Positions 23,501-38,500 of a stretch of 64,000 nucleotides of DNA are shown here, piece after piece. Both the position numbers and the translations under genes were made by a program. The number at the start of each line of letters is the position of its first letter. The first letter of the stretch is position 1. Source of the stretch: Romanomermis culicivorax (taxonomy: Eukaryota; Nematoda; Enoplea; Mermithida; Mermithidae). The notes below the pieces were generated by a model. It ran no database searches. It was given only the letters and a program-made list of their open reading frames with translations, and was not told the origin of the DNA. Location of the stretch: contig CAWUHX010000100.1 in NCBI GenBank assembly GCA_963922205.1, positions 310,001 to 374,000 of the forward strand, read 5' to 3'.

Positions 23501-26500
23501 ATGTGAACATTACGCTTTTTTACCTCAAATGAAAAGTCACTTTTGTCAATACCACAAATCATATCTGTAGTTTGTAGTTTGGGGGGGGGGGAACCTCACC
23601 TAAAAAAGTTCAATTATGTAAGTAATTGTGGACGACCCTCTCCCAACTTCATTTATCGAACGCTAATCCTTAACCGGCCGGGAATCGACGAAAAATCGTG
23701 CATGAAAAATGTTCAGCATCACTTTTACAGCAAAAATTCATTGGATCAGGAGCGTGTTTTTTCGCACTTTCTCCCAACAAATTGGAAGTGTAGCCGACCC
23801 AACTGGTCGGAACTCTTACAGATATGCCGTATACATGGTCATTTTGTAGACATTTTGAGTCATACGCCTCCCTAAATGTTACACATGCATAAGAACTGAA
23901 CAATAAGAGGCTATTTCCAAGAAAACTATAAAATTTGTAATTTTGAATCAAGAAACTAAAAAATGATAATATTTGAAGCCATTTTTGTTTTTGAAGACGA
24001 ATACAGAAAGACATTTTTGACCGTCATGTGACTTTTCGCTAAATATATTGTCGCGCACTCATAGAAACAAATGAAAAAAGCGACGAGTTTCGTAGTTTGA
24101 GGGAAACCATACCATGACTAAGCCTTTGCCGCCTTGCATGATTCCTTCGCCGACATTGGCCGGCCTACGATTAATCATTTCCTGTCTTTTCTTTTGATAT
24201 TCTTCATCCATGGTTAGAGCGGCCAACCCTTTGCCTAAAGTTCCGGTTATGCGAGAAACGGCACCGGCCGCCCCACCTAATAGAATAATTGAGATTTTTC
24301 GTTTTGAAATTCTGAAAGCGACTATTCACACTCATCCAGACGTAAATCATTTTAACATCAGTAGACTAGGCATCTACATTTATTGTAAAATAAATTTAGT
24401 GAAGTGACGAAACAGGCACGAAAGTTGTAGTAAAAAGTTCTCGAGATTTTATCAATACGAAGCTGGAGATCATTTTTCAGGTTATAATAGTTATGATACT
24501 CTACATTTTTTAGCTCATCCAAATACAAAAAAATCACTAAAAAATGCTCACCAACAGCATGACCGAACAAACTCTTTACGCCAAGTGCTAAACCTTCTGC
24601 AAATTCTTCGGGTCCTTGAACGGCACCCTAGTGAGAAAAATCATTCATTTAAATAAGGTCCAAGCATCATCATGAGTCTTCAGCTATCGATAAGTGGATC
24701 TAAAATCTGACAGTCTTGAACTACTTTTGGATTTGTATGAATTTCCATCACTGAATTATGAATCAAAAGCCACCCTCAAGAGTTAGAACGCAATACCCTA
24801 AACTAACTATACATAGGTTCAGAAGTCTTGATAATTAAGCCATTCCTTTGAACAGATGAACATGAGGGAAAATTTGCCACATACGTCACATACCTGGAAG
24901 GGCTCGTAAAAAAATGTTTCGACGCCAGTACTTAAATCTCTAATTAAACCGAAGGGATTACCGATAATATCGAGTCCCAATATAAGAACGTAAGCTTGCT
25001 TGATAGCCTGAGTGACGTAATGTTGCGTGATTTCATTGGTGAGTTGAGGGCGACTGAGGAAAACACCATTCCTCTCGAAGAAAGCTAGTCTAAAAAAGAC
25101 GTACATACATAATCGACATTAAACAACTATCAATATTGATCGAAGATCAAAAATTCTAGTTTGTACCTTGCCGGAGCGTTTTTAAAGCTAGCTTAACTCA
25201 CTTGAAAACTATATCTTGAATTTCTGTTAATGTTACACCAACACTTTTCAGTAGCAAATTCAAGAATTCCGATTGGATATTGATTGATTTTTTATCAACC
25301 GCGTCATCTTCCAGATTACCGCCTTGCGAAAAGCTCAAATGCAACTTTAAAATATAAAATTAAGATATAAATGAAGCTGGTAATATTAATTTGAAAAACA
25401 ATATCACTTTAATGGGTGAAAAATGTAGCAAATCGTAATATGCTTTTTGCTCGGCTGACGATGCAACCACGGCGAAAGACTCTAGTTTTTGATTGACAAT
25501 AAGGCAATCTTTTTGATAAAGATCGGCCTGAAAAAAACAAATTAAACAAGATTTTAGTAGAATTTGTTTGAGAAAATTCAAAAATTTTTAATTTTAATTC
25601 AAATTTTATGACTATCGATTCTTACCGAATAATGCGAAGCTTGCAGATCGCTACCGACAAAACGTAACAAAGCATTAAGAAAACCTTGATCAGCTTGAAG
25701 AGCTACTTCTTGAACCAGAACTTTGAAATATTTAATTTGTGGAACGTTGCTATGTTCAACGATTCGCGCCACATAACTGACTTCGATCAAAGGTTTGGGT
25801 ACTAAAAAATTTGTTCATAGAATGTTTCTCCTTCTGATCAGGAAAACGCTCTATGGACAGAAATAATTTTTATATAAATGAATAGGGTAATAATATAAAT
25901 CTGCTGTAAAACGTAAGCAATGTTGAAAATTCTACAATATTTTTTGAAATAGCGGAATTTTCTGTGTATCAGAAATTGAGTTTACCGTAGCCGTTAGCTT
26001 ACCACTCTCGGCGGCAACTGATTTCGGTAACGGTACAGGGGCGAAAACTACGGGAAAGACGCACATTGGCAGATGATTATCGATTTGAAAATGATTTAAT
26101 TTCAAATGAACGTGTTGTTGATGGGTGCTCGTTTTATATTGGAAAAATAGACCGGCGACGTAAGTGCGTCGTAATTTACGTTCGTGTGGTTTATATTGAT
26201 CCATGGTTTCAAAATCAATCTATAAAAATAAATAAAAATGAAATAAATCTTTTAAAAATCACTACCTATGTACTCCTACCCGTACAAAGCTCAAGAAATC
26301 TTACGAGAGTACTGTGTATAAAGAATATGTTAACTAAATTACCTTAGAATAAAAAAAGCAATGCGCAAATACAAATTATGCCTTCCAAAAACACAAAATT
26401 TTTTGCGACATTATTTTTCAAATTCGCTACAACAAACGTTTCAGAGATTTAGATAAGTATCGAATAATCTTGAGTGAGTTTAGATAATCACATTGTCATG

Positions 26501-29500
26501 TTAAACACGACAATACAAATTCGACTTACGTCAATCTTGTCAATTTTTTGCCGCGAATTTAATCCTTTCTTGCCTTGTGCTTTTTCAGTAACATATTTAA
26601 CGTAGGCTTTGTCTAATTCCGTATTTTCTTTCAAAGACAGCGCTTTGTAACGATTCTTTTTACCTTTAAATTCCCAAATGGCCCCCGATCTAGAAGAACA
26701 AAAAATAAAAATTTTATTACAATTAACTGATAAGTTCTAATTTCGAAAACGTACTATCTACTCGATGGAGTATGATACTCTACCTGACACCTACTCCATG
26801 ACGTAACTTGCTGGGGCGGAGAAAATTTTTCGATATGACAGAAAGTAGGGTAATGGAAGAGACGCTACTCGGTGGAGTGAACAGCTGGATGAATTTTCTG
26901 ATTGAAGAGACAAAACCTCACACTTCATAGGATGAGAGATAGACTCACGGAAGATTTGTTTCCCAATCCGATCGGTCATATCGATACACGTAATCGGGGG
27001 ATGTGCCGTAGAAATCACACTTTCAGAAATTGTTGATCACCTCTAATCACATGTAACAGAGCACTGAGGTCTTTAGGGCTTTAAGCGACATTTTTTGGGG
27101 CAGAGAGTCACTAGTTGCCCAAAATTACCTAGGGGATCCCTGAACAAAAATAATTCAGAGTTCAAAAAATAGTAATTTTTGACTAAGAAACCGTAAAAAA
27201 ATCAAATTTTTGACCATTTTCGTTCAAAAATGACCATGGGGGTCCCGATGAATACCATATGGCTAGCCATCCGATTCGCAAATCTTGTGGTGGGGCTCAC
27301 TATATGGCCAATGATTTTTGTGGAGTTCTTATGGTAGTATCCCAATAACGATGAGAAGTGTCAATTCTGGTGGAAAATAATCACACAAATTTTCCATTGT
27401 TCCACTTTGCGACACAAATATGAACTTAGTCTTACAGACCACAAAAACTAATTTTGAATTATTTTTCCGACTTTCGATTGAAAAATTCCAGCTTTTTCTC
27501 TTGATAACCAACTCTTCATGACTCCACCCTCACAGAAGCTTGCTAATGTTTCACAGGCCTCCGAGCTACGTTACATGTACTCGATCATAACACAAGTTGG
27601 GAGAGGATACCACTGACAGTTTCATGGGTTACCAATAGATTTCTAATAATAATAATATAGATAAATAAATAGAAATATGGAAAAAAAGAACTAATAAATA
27701 GAAATAGATAGATATTCAGATATGTCAGAGAAGACACAAACTATTAAATATAAATTCAACGGAAGATGATCTTATCTCACCCTGAGCGATCATTTCTACT
27801 ATCAATTTTTTGTGTGAAGACAAGGTAAATGTCTAGATTCGAAAATGGTCTTATTCGACTGATTGCTCTTCAGCAGAGCACGTGTAGAATAAATCCAAAA
27901 ACAAGGGCTTCTCTACGTACTTAACCGTTCATTATAGCCTTATTTCTGTAATACCGAAAAAGATACTGCAGAGATACTCCACGGTTAGCGTTAGCTAGCT
28001 CTATAGAATAGGCTAATATAAGTCTTGTGATTCAAGTCCAAGCTTTCAAATATATTCATTAATTGTACGTTGTTATGGCTATAAAGGCGATCTCGGCGTT
28101 CCTCGTGTTGTCGACCAAAGATATTCCGATACCACTCAAAGAAAGGCTGATTTGCTGTTCGATCCTTTCGGTTTCATACGCTTGAGCGATGGTCGCAATA
28201 GCCAAATCGTTCGTAAAGAGTAAGACTCGTTGGCGCCCATCCAAAAAAGATACCCAGTACATATTGGGCGTAGTTCCATCGACAGTGAATGCGCCAGTGG
28301 CATCCTAAATACGAGTAAAATTTTTGTTGAGCAGTCAACAAAACGAAAAATCATAACCTACTTTGAACAAAGTATCACGGATATTTTTCTGATCTCCACA
28401 CGTCCAGAGCAAATTCCTCGAATGAGTCATTTTCTGCCAACTGAATAACACACAAGTCATCGGTTCTAAAGTGGTCCAGTTATCCACATCCCTGAAATAT
28501 TGTACTCGATTAAGTCATTCGAAAACGCATTGTTCCGAAAAAATGAATTTTTCACTAGAAACTCACTCTTGACAATATTTAATCGACGCATTATTCGTGT
28601 GATTTACAATTAAAGCGGGAGCTAAACCTTCCTGGTAGTCAGACAATTGTATCACAACGGAATTTTCGTTCACTGTACAATTAACGTCGAAGCCAACGTA
28701 ATCATTTTGTATCGAAACGAACGATTCAAAACTTTGGTCGAACGGGAAAGGCAACGTCTCTTCGTTTGTGCTGCGATATCTGGCTTGCATAGACAACGGC
28801 TTATTGGATTTTGTCGGCCAAAATGGGACACACTAAAGTTAGTTAATTTTTTTTACCTTTTATGCATTATATCTAAAAATTCTGAAAATCTCGAAAAATT
28901 GAAAAAATTCTTCACCTGCTTCGAAGGAACGATGGTCCATGTTTCGGAACCTTCCTGGCGAACTTCAATGTCAGCCTAAAATCATTCCAGATAGACTGAA
29001 TTATATAATTTACAGAAAGTAAACTATCAATTGAAAAAGTTCTAACAATTATTTTTGCAAAATCGCTCTGTTGAGATCTCTAATCCATTTTCAGATATTT
29101 TAATGTATGAGCAAACCTAAAGTCAACTCCATAGTTTCGGAATAAAAAAAGCTCAACCAAGTCAGTTTTTTAATCTCTAACATTCGATGTTTCGAGTACA
29201 TTTTATTTTTAATAGCTTTCAGTTGAAAAACTTTTTTCTGTATTTAAGTTGTTTGCCTCATATTTAATAATCTCAACTCGTAAAAATATTGACTGAAGTC
29301 TGAGAAAAACAAAGGTGTCGGCAGTGAAACTTGTTATATATTTCAGACGCAAAAATAACACTTACATCGCACCGGCAGTCAATCAAATAGAAAGGAACGA
29401 ACGTGCAAATTTTCGTCAGACCGGAGTAGCCAAGTTGAATGTTGAGGCTTATCTTAAAATTCAGCAAACGATATAATACGAAAACCTCAAAATTCAGCAT

Positions 29501-32500
29501 GAACCCATTGATTTTAGGCAAAAAATGAACGTCATCTGATGGCATTCAGTGACTCTTAATAAATACTGAACAATTAGGCTAATTCCACTTTTTCATACTA
29601 ACCACTTTACTGACACTGAGTGAGCATAAAGTAGCTATAATGAAGTTAAAACAGGCACGAATCGATTTTTATTCAGAATGAATACAAATATTTCAAAATG
29701 ACAAATGTTCACCTTGAAACAATGCCAAAATGCCATTTTCGGAGCTATTTTTGAAATTTAACTTACATTATAGACGCGACCATCATTACATTTACATATA
29801 ACAGAACCGGCGCTTCCGACAATATCGACTGGGAATTGATCCGAAAAGGTAGAATCTTCCACTTGTAAACTAGCCTAGAACATCAAAAAAATTTATACGT
29901 TCCTTCCAGTGTGATTTAAATGCAAGGTTTTATACTTTCTTCGACTGGAAAAAATTTTCTTGGCTAAAAGAGAACAGAATTGGTTCTTTTACATCGGCCG
30001 AGTGCTTCACCGGAGCATAGAGAGATTCACCCTGAATTTAAAGAAGTAATTTTTAACCTTTCATGATTAAATGAATTTAGAACCGGATTGCACACACTTT
30101 AAACAAAGAAGGAAAGAAAATCGACCAAAAATTAGACGCAGGAAAATGCTAAAATTTTCAACTGCACAGAGAGAGTTTTTTAATTTTTTCTCCACAGGCC
30201 GATTGGCTCCTATAATCAAAATTTTACAGGCCGATCCGGATATCAATAAGCCAAAGGTAAAAAATTTGTAAACGAATGTGGTAGTAAAAAACACTCATCA
30301 ACATGTATTTGAAACTCTTGGCATTCTTGATTCACTATCAAATGAAGTTAAGTCTCTACTCTAATGATTATGTACAGATTGTATTTAACTTTCAACTCAT
30401 CAGCTTCAATTTCTTCAAAGAAGATAATTAAAGCGTTTATGAAATCGTAAGTTGAATAGTTTGACGTACGAAACTCTAAGTCGGCTATTTTGTATGGCGC
30501 TTTGTTGATTCCATCAGCCTGATTTGAGTGAAATGCATACATGTGATTGGGTGGAAGTGCTATGGGAACCCCCTGAGAAATCGTCGACCATATGGTTAGC
30601 CATTGGGCGACCGCCCCCCCCAGGATTTTCCAATCCTGTGGCTAGAAATATGGTAGCCGTAGGAACCCCCATACTTTTGGTCGTAAAAATACTAAAAAAT
30701 GTCAATTTTTGAACAAAAAATGGTCAAAAATGCGAATTTTCTGGGCGCTTCGCACCATGAATACATTTTTTCGGCATTTTCAGGATAAAATTATAATTTT
30801 TTAAAACTATTTTTCGAATTTTTTCCGTGAAAAAAATCGATTTTTTTCATTGAGAAACCCCCCAAAAATTTTGGGAACTACTGACCCCCGGCCACAAAAG
30901 GTATCCGACCCCCTCCCCCAGATCTCGGGGCTCCGTTGCATGTATAGTGGAATGTATTAGAATTTTAGTAGAAATTCAATCTTATAGTAAATCATTACAT
31001 GCTCATTTGTCAATTCTTCGTCTAATTGAGCGAAATTTTTAGATAACAACGCAGGTTTTTTTTGGTTTGAAAGCCAGGAGCCAAATAGGTCCTAGGCCTT
31101 AATTCTTAGGGGTCAAAATGAAATTTTGGGAGCCAAAAGTCTTTGATTGAAGAATATCGAAAAAATGGCTATTAACACACTGTGGAACGTATATAATCAA
31201 ATAATATCGATATTCAATCAATTGATAGGTGTTTAAAAAAAATTACTAATATTGTTTATGCAAAAAACACGATATTTCGTTTATTTTTGCATAAACCTTC
31301 TTCCAAGATAGCATTTGAGTTCATTTTCTTTTGGCACAAAAGTAAAGGACTTTGAAAATGCAGTTTCTGTTCTTATTTTTCTGTTGTTTCGTATAAATCT
31401 ATCCAGCGCTACGCAACCAATGTTTTTAAGATTTTGACACTCTAAAATGCAGGAAAATCAATTTAAGCATAACGTATCCAATAAACATAAGGCTCGAAAA
31501 CATGTTATCGTTTTACAAGTTAGAAAATATGTTCATACTTTCATGAGTTTGAAAAAAATCAAATTAGACTCGAAATTTGTGAAAATCATCTCTATTATGA
31601 TTACGAATTTAAACGTGGCTCCATATTTAGAATAACATTTACAAAAAAGGTGGAAAAATTAAGATTTTGACTTCTGAAATGTACCAAAATTTATATTTTC
31701 CTTGTCGAACCCCCATATTTTTTTGAAAAATTTCCCCCCCCCCAAAAAGTTTGATTTGTAGGGGTGATTAGACCAATCCGAAACACTATAGAATGAAATC
31801 CGGCGCAAACTGCCGAAAATGTTCTGGTGTTTTATGATTTTAGAGCCTGTAAAGCACTTACATTAAATCAAAAATTGAATGAAAATAACTATATATCACT
31901 AAAATATAGATGAACAAGTTAAAATTTTAGAAGCCAAAATGGCTCCTAGACCTAAAAATTTAGGAGGCAATTCTAAAATTTTAGGGGCCCAGGAACCTAA
32001 AATGACTAAAAAAACTTGTAACAACGTTTAAACTCCTAAAAATAAAAATCAAATCAATGTTTTATGTCTGAGATACTTAAAGCTGTCATTGTTGAGTAAA
32101 TTAATATTTCGTGCAACACATCTCCTACATATAACTACACCATCACAGAATAATATTTAGAAACATAGGGTTTATACAGATGATATAATTCCGCGAAGTG
32201 GCAAATTTGAAGCTGAAAATACCTCTAAATTACATTGAAATTCCTGATTTTTACACGCTAATTCAGCTTGTACCGCCAAATTTTTAGGAGCCATGGCTCA
32301 CAATTGGCCAGAAAAAAACCCTGTGCACAGACGAAAAATGAAAGTTTCTAAAAGACAATCTCAGTCATTTAGAAGTTGACTTCCAAAAGTGACACAACAT
32401 GCAATGCAACTGAAAATTAAAAATCCCTTAAGCCTCGTTTATACTTCCGCGATAGGCGTCAAAATGACGCTTTGACGCGGCGAATTTTTCGCTCGAGGAA

Positions 32501-35500
32501 AGCGACGTTTTGATTTATATTTGCCACTTTCGCGCGTCATTTATCGCTCTGTTTCGCGGCGATTATTCGCGTGTTCGCGAACAGAGGTCCCCAAGGTCAG
32601 ATTTTTTAGGTAGGGGTGAATTTGAAAATTTGCGGGGGTAGTATACCTAAATGTGCACTAAACACGTTATTTTGCCTCAAAATTAGGCAGCCAGTGATCG
32701 ATTTTAAGGACTCTAGGTGGGGGTAATACCCCCCTCACATCCCTCCCCATGGGGCACTCTGTTCGCGAAGCTGATCTATACTTTCTGTCGCGTGAGGAAG
32801 CAGGTGGAACTGTTTGCGTTTATTGTCGAGATCGTTCATTACTGTAATAGCCGTATTTACTCGACCACAGGGCGCCACGGTTTTTGACAAACATTGATGT
32901 TTCTATTTTCTGACGAAAAAATTTGGAAATGCGAAAAAAATTTAGGACTGAAAAAACTTCAGGATTCAGTCGGAAAAGTGCCTTCTTGTGCATTTTATAA
33001 GGTCAAAACCCCAAAATATTCCGGTGCTTCGCGCCACTAATGATTGTTACGATTACTGTTTGTTATGATCCAGCTATTTCGTGTTTACCATACCCGTAGT
33101 TGGGGGACCCCCCAACTTGACCAACCATATACCCAACCCCCTAGTTTGGAAAAAATTGGCCAAAAAGTGTATGTTTTTGGCCTTTTTTCGGAAAAATTTA
33201 GACTTTTTTCGACCTCCCCCCCCAAATTTCGGATTTACCCCTCTTAACTGGTCGGACCTCTTACAGGTATGGTTAGCTTGTATATTACTCCTAATACTTA
33301 AGATTCGGCAGTCGTTGTTAAATCAGTTAATCAATGATATTGCTAGTTTCGAAGTTATTTGAAGAAAATAGACTTTTTTGATTTTTTGCCAAAACCTTTT
33401 TGTGGCCTTTTGTTATGAACATAAACTTTTGGTATTAAGTAAACCGTTATCGAGAGACGGTGGCAGAAGCTTTGGTCGGTTGAAGAATCGAATGTTTTGG
33501 CCTCTTATCCTATGTTTGAATTTAATTTGCATGCTTTTGACTTGATATTTGCCTTTTCTCCGATCCGAATTCAAAAATATAATTCGATTTGCTAAATAAT
33601 TATATTAGTATAAATATAGAATGATTAAAAATGAATAAAAAATAAAAATAAAAAACATAAATAAAGCAACTGCATTTTAAAACTAAAAAACAATATGGCG
33701 AAAATGGCAAGAAAATTTTTGACTTCTTTCGTCAAATGGTGAAAAGATCTCTACGAAAAAACAGTGAACGCACATCGAAACTATGGTTTTTTCTCTTGTT
33801 TTTGCCGTCTCTGTGCTTTTCAAATGTTTATCAATCTTCTCACTTCAAATGTCAATTTATCTGATAGAAAAACTATTGAAAACACGAGTACCACTAAGAA
33901 CAAGCGAAAATTCGGTTTTAGTTTTATAAGATAGCTCATCATATTTTAGAATAAAAAAGAGCGACGCATTCGAAAAATAACCCATTTTGATCGATTTTGC
34001 CTCGACTCGTCATTTTATCAAATACTTATTGAAAACTTGGTATTCGGTTTTTTCTCGCTTTTGTTAGTCTTTTAGTCAAAATTCTATTTATCCATCCATA
34101 CATGTGAGGAACGAAAAAAAATCGATTTTTTCAATAAAAAAAATCCCGAAAACAGTTCAAAAATCAGTATTTTTGTCTAAAAAACCGTAAACAATGTATC
34201 TGTGGCACTTTTTCCACCATTTTTTGTTTAAAAATTGACATTTTTCAATCAAAAAATTTACATTTTTCAGTGTCTTTTCGACCAAAACCATGGGGATCCC
34301 TATCAATACCATATGGCTAGCCATAGGATTAGAAAATCTTTGGGGTCGCCCAATGGCTAGCCATATAGCCGACGATTTCTGGGTGGGAACACTGCCAAGC
34401 ACCTTAAAATGTAGCTGTAAGCTAGAACCAATCAAAAACAAAAAATATTGAAAAATACTCGGAAATCAATTCACAGAAGTATTTTCGCTGAAATAGAACG
34501 TTGTAGCTCCCAGTAGTATGTCTAGGACGTGCATTACTCTTTCTTACATAAAGCTGATTTTTGACAGTGATGACAGGGTGTGAGAATAATTTCACGATTC
34601 TTATTCAAAATTCCATCATTGAGCTTGCGGACAAAACTAATGCAGTGCTTACAGCTCTGGTTTATGTAGTACCTAGTAGATATGTTTCAACCCATACATG
34701 TAATTGGGGGGAAGTACTATGGGAACCCCCCCCCCCCCAGAAATCGTCGACCATATGGCTAGCCATTGGGCGACCCCCCAGGATTTTCCAATCCTATGGC
34801 TAGCCATATGGTAGCCCTAGGGACCCCCATTGTTTTAGTCGGAAAAATACTGAAAAATGCCATTTTTTCCATGAAAAATGTCACTTTTTGAACAAAAAAT
34901 GGTCAAAAACTTCAATTTTCTTGGCGCTTCACGCCATAAGTACATATTTTATCATTTTTTAGACAAAAATTACTACTTTTTAAACCGTTTTTCGGACATT
35001 TTTCATGGAAAAATGGATTTTTTTTCCCTTCACGGACCCCTCCCCCCAAAATTTTGGGAATTACTGACCCCCCGCCCCAAAAAAGTGCTCCAACCCCCCA
35101 GACTTCGGAGCTACGTTACATGTATGTCAACCATACATGCACGTGGAGGGGGGCTTTGGGGGGTATTGACCCCAAGCAGATTTTTATTGACCCCCAGCAG
35201 ATTTGACTCCCCTAGCAATGATTCAGAAGTTGACGAAGGAAAATGATCAAGAGAGAAGAGAAAGTCGTCATAAAAATGGAAATGATCCTTTAGTTTAACA
35301 ATTTTTCTAAAAAAAGCATACTTGATTCCAAAGGAGTAACATTAAAACTGTAAAAAGTGCTGTCTATGCAAATTATTTAATATATCTCACTAATATAGTT
35401 GTGAGAATATGCTGTTTGGATGTTAGAAAACCTTTCTAAGACCTTTCTTTTCATTATCAAGAATGAAACAAAATTGTATTCTACCCTCCGTCCTGGCTGA

Positions 35501-38500
35501 CCCCCAGCAGAATTTCTATGCTGCGCATGTATGGTTTCAACTACTCAGCTACTATTTGACTGATTTTCATTGGTTATATACATATGCATAAATTCAAATT
35601 TTTGGTTGGTTGTCAGGTTTCTCAATTTTGGTTGGCTGTTTTCAGTCCGAAATTGATATGATTTTGAAGTTTTTCCCGAATTTCTGAAAAAATGGTTGAT
35701 TTCTGGTTGTTTTTTGGTCTTCCAGCTGTTTAGAACCACCCGCACATTATCCAGGTCTGATCAAGATGACCATACTCTTCAACGAAACTTGATTATGTCC
35801 CCTTGAAAAATAAACTTAAAAATGTGAAAATCGAGCTATAAAAGCATGTACACAAAAATTAGTACACAAAAATTCCAAAATCCGGAAAATATTCCACTCA
35901 AAAAAACCTGAAAACCCACCCTCGGCTATCCCTAGTTTAGACCACATACTTAGTATCATTTGTTTACGATTCAGACAAATTTTGTTCTGCTATGCAATTT
36001 GAAATTTTATATTTTTGTCTCATTTTCGATAACTAGTGATTCCAGAACCTCCCGAGTGAAGCAGACCCGGCATGATTTTAGCAGTCAGAAAAAAAATTTC
36101 TCACGCAATCATCATCCAAAACTGGCGCGTGTGGGGCTTGAAAGCTTGGGGGCCATTTGGACAATTGGATTTCAAATCAACTTGGTTTTGGTCTTTTTCA
36201 GTCAAATGTGTTTTTTTGATTTGACTCGTTGTATTTTTTCAGATCGTTTCTTCTAAGGCAATAATTTTACAGCGTTAATCGATCTGTTTAGTTCAAATAT
36301 CAACTGATCTGACAGAAAAACGCCATCGAAAACATCAGACATGCACGGCAAGAATTTTCCAGGGGGAGGGTCCATGGACTTTTTCCCCAAGGGTGTAGGG
36401 AAGGGTGTAGGGGGGCGGGTGAGCACAAAAAAGTTCTACAAGCCTGTTTTTCATACAAAATATACAAAAAAATCACGAAAAAAGCTATCTTGAAAAAAGT
36501 TCAGGGGGAATATTTTGCCGATTTTTTTTGGCCAGGGGGAAGGGGTGGCCAGGGTCTCAGGTATGGCGATTTACTAGGGATGGGCCGGATCGACTTTTTT
36601 GGCGACTGCGGATCCGGATCTTGAAAAATTTCGTTCAGCGGATCCGGATCCAAAAAAATTTGGTTCAGCGGATCCGGATCTTAAGGAACAGATCCGACCG
36701 GATCCGGATTTTTCAATAAGTATATGTACTATGTCTAGTTTGTCTAAAATTGAGTTGTATGAATTTATATTCATTGGTGTCAATAGATTAATAGATTATT
36801 AATGATTGAAATGTTCATTTATTGAAATAGTTAACATGTACTAATTAGTAATTTTCATTCATTAAATTGTATTCATGCTTAGATTAATATTGGTTTCATC
36901 AGAAAATAAATGAATAGGAACGGAAACTTTTTCCAGAAATTATGGATTTAAGTTCTTCTTTCACTAGCAGAGTGTGGGACTACTTCACAGTGTTCCCAGA
37001 TGACGAAGAAAAGGCAAAGTGCAGTAGATGTAGAATACAGTTATCCAGAAAAGGTTGTGCTACTGGATGTCAGAGAAAACATTTGGAGAGGAAACATATG
37101 GCAATATACGAGTATAAGCAGTTTGCAGCTAAATAAAAAGATAATGAAAATAGAAGTAATTGTGGAACAAATTGCTACTAGTATAGTCATGTTAAAAAAT
37201 TAATTTTTGTGTTTTCTTTAAAGATAGCCAGAAAACTGAACTAAGCAACTCAAAAACTAAATTAGAGCACGATCTTAAATCTCAAACATTTCTGGACAAT
37301 TCCTTCATGCAGAAAGTAAACTCAAATTTGCACTAGCGAAAAGTGTCCCCTATGAACAGCTATTCAGTGGTACTGGTCAAATTCATGATCCTACCAAAAA
37401 TCGTTTGAATGGTGGTACTGTTGAAAAATTACTGTTTCTCAAGTATAATTTTGCTTCCATTGCAGTGTTTTTGTGTACAAGCCCCTTTGTACCTGTACAA
37501 AGATCGGGCAATAAGTCTTTGTACGAAGAAATTTTTTTTGTACACTGAAAAAACCATGATCTTTTATGTATTTTCGAATAAAGTTTCTTCCTAATAGCAC
37601 TCGAGTTCCCGTCCTTCATAATCATCTTACAAATTAAGAAAATATACTCATAACTTTCATAAATCTGAAAAACTTCAAGTTAAACCTGAAATTTCTGAAA
37701 ATTAGTTCCATGATGCTTCTCAATTCAAACTCGGCTTCATGTCTAAAATCAAAGTTGCAAAAAGGTTGGAAAAATAAATTTTGACGTCCTGAAATGGAAT
37801 GAAATTCGCCTTTTGCATACAGGAGGACCGCCAAAATTTTTTCCTTTACTGAAAATTTTTTCTCCAGAAAGCACGATTTGTAGAACAATAGTATTGCAAA
37901 GAATTATAAGATCTGGCGCGAAGCGCCGATAAATTTTTGGTGTTTTCTAATCCTGCAAAATTTTATGTGAATAATAATGAATAAAGATCCGATTATGACC
38001 GGATCTTTATCATTGACAACAGCGGATCCGGATCCTAAAAAATTTAGTTCAGCAGATACGGATCCAAAAAAATCTGGTTTAGCGGATCTGGATCCTAAAA
38101 TTTAGGCGGATATCCGCGGATCCGGATATCCGGCCCATCCCTAGGATTTACCCCCTACCCCCTATGTGCATGTATGGAAAACATAAGACGCCAAACGAAA
38201 ATCCAAAATTTTGCAAACCATGAATCCTGCTCCTGGTCTAATCACTTTGGAAAAGACACCACACCATTGAGCATTATAAAGACAGTTTAACAAATTAGTA
38301 CAGCTTCTTATATTTCCATGTTTTTTATCATTCTAGATTTAAACCGCCTATTAAAAACTCAATTTATATTTGAGAGTTCACAAATCGGTATGATTTCACG
38401 TTAAAAAGTGAGTTAAAATTGTTTAACAATTATATTTCTATGTGAGTGGCAGTCATGTATTTTGAAAAGTTTAATTGAAGGAGACATTGCATTTTAAATT

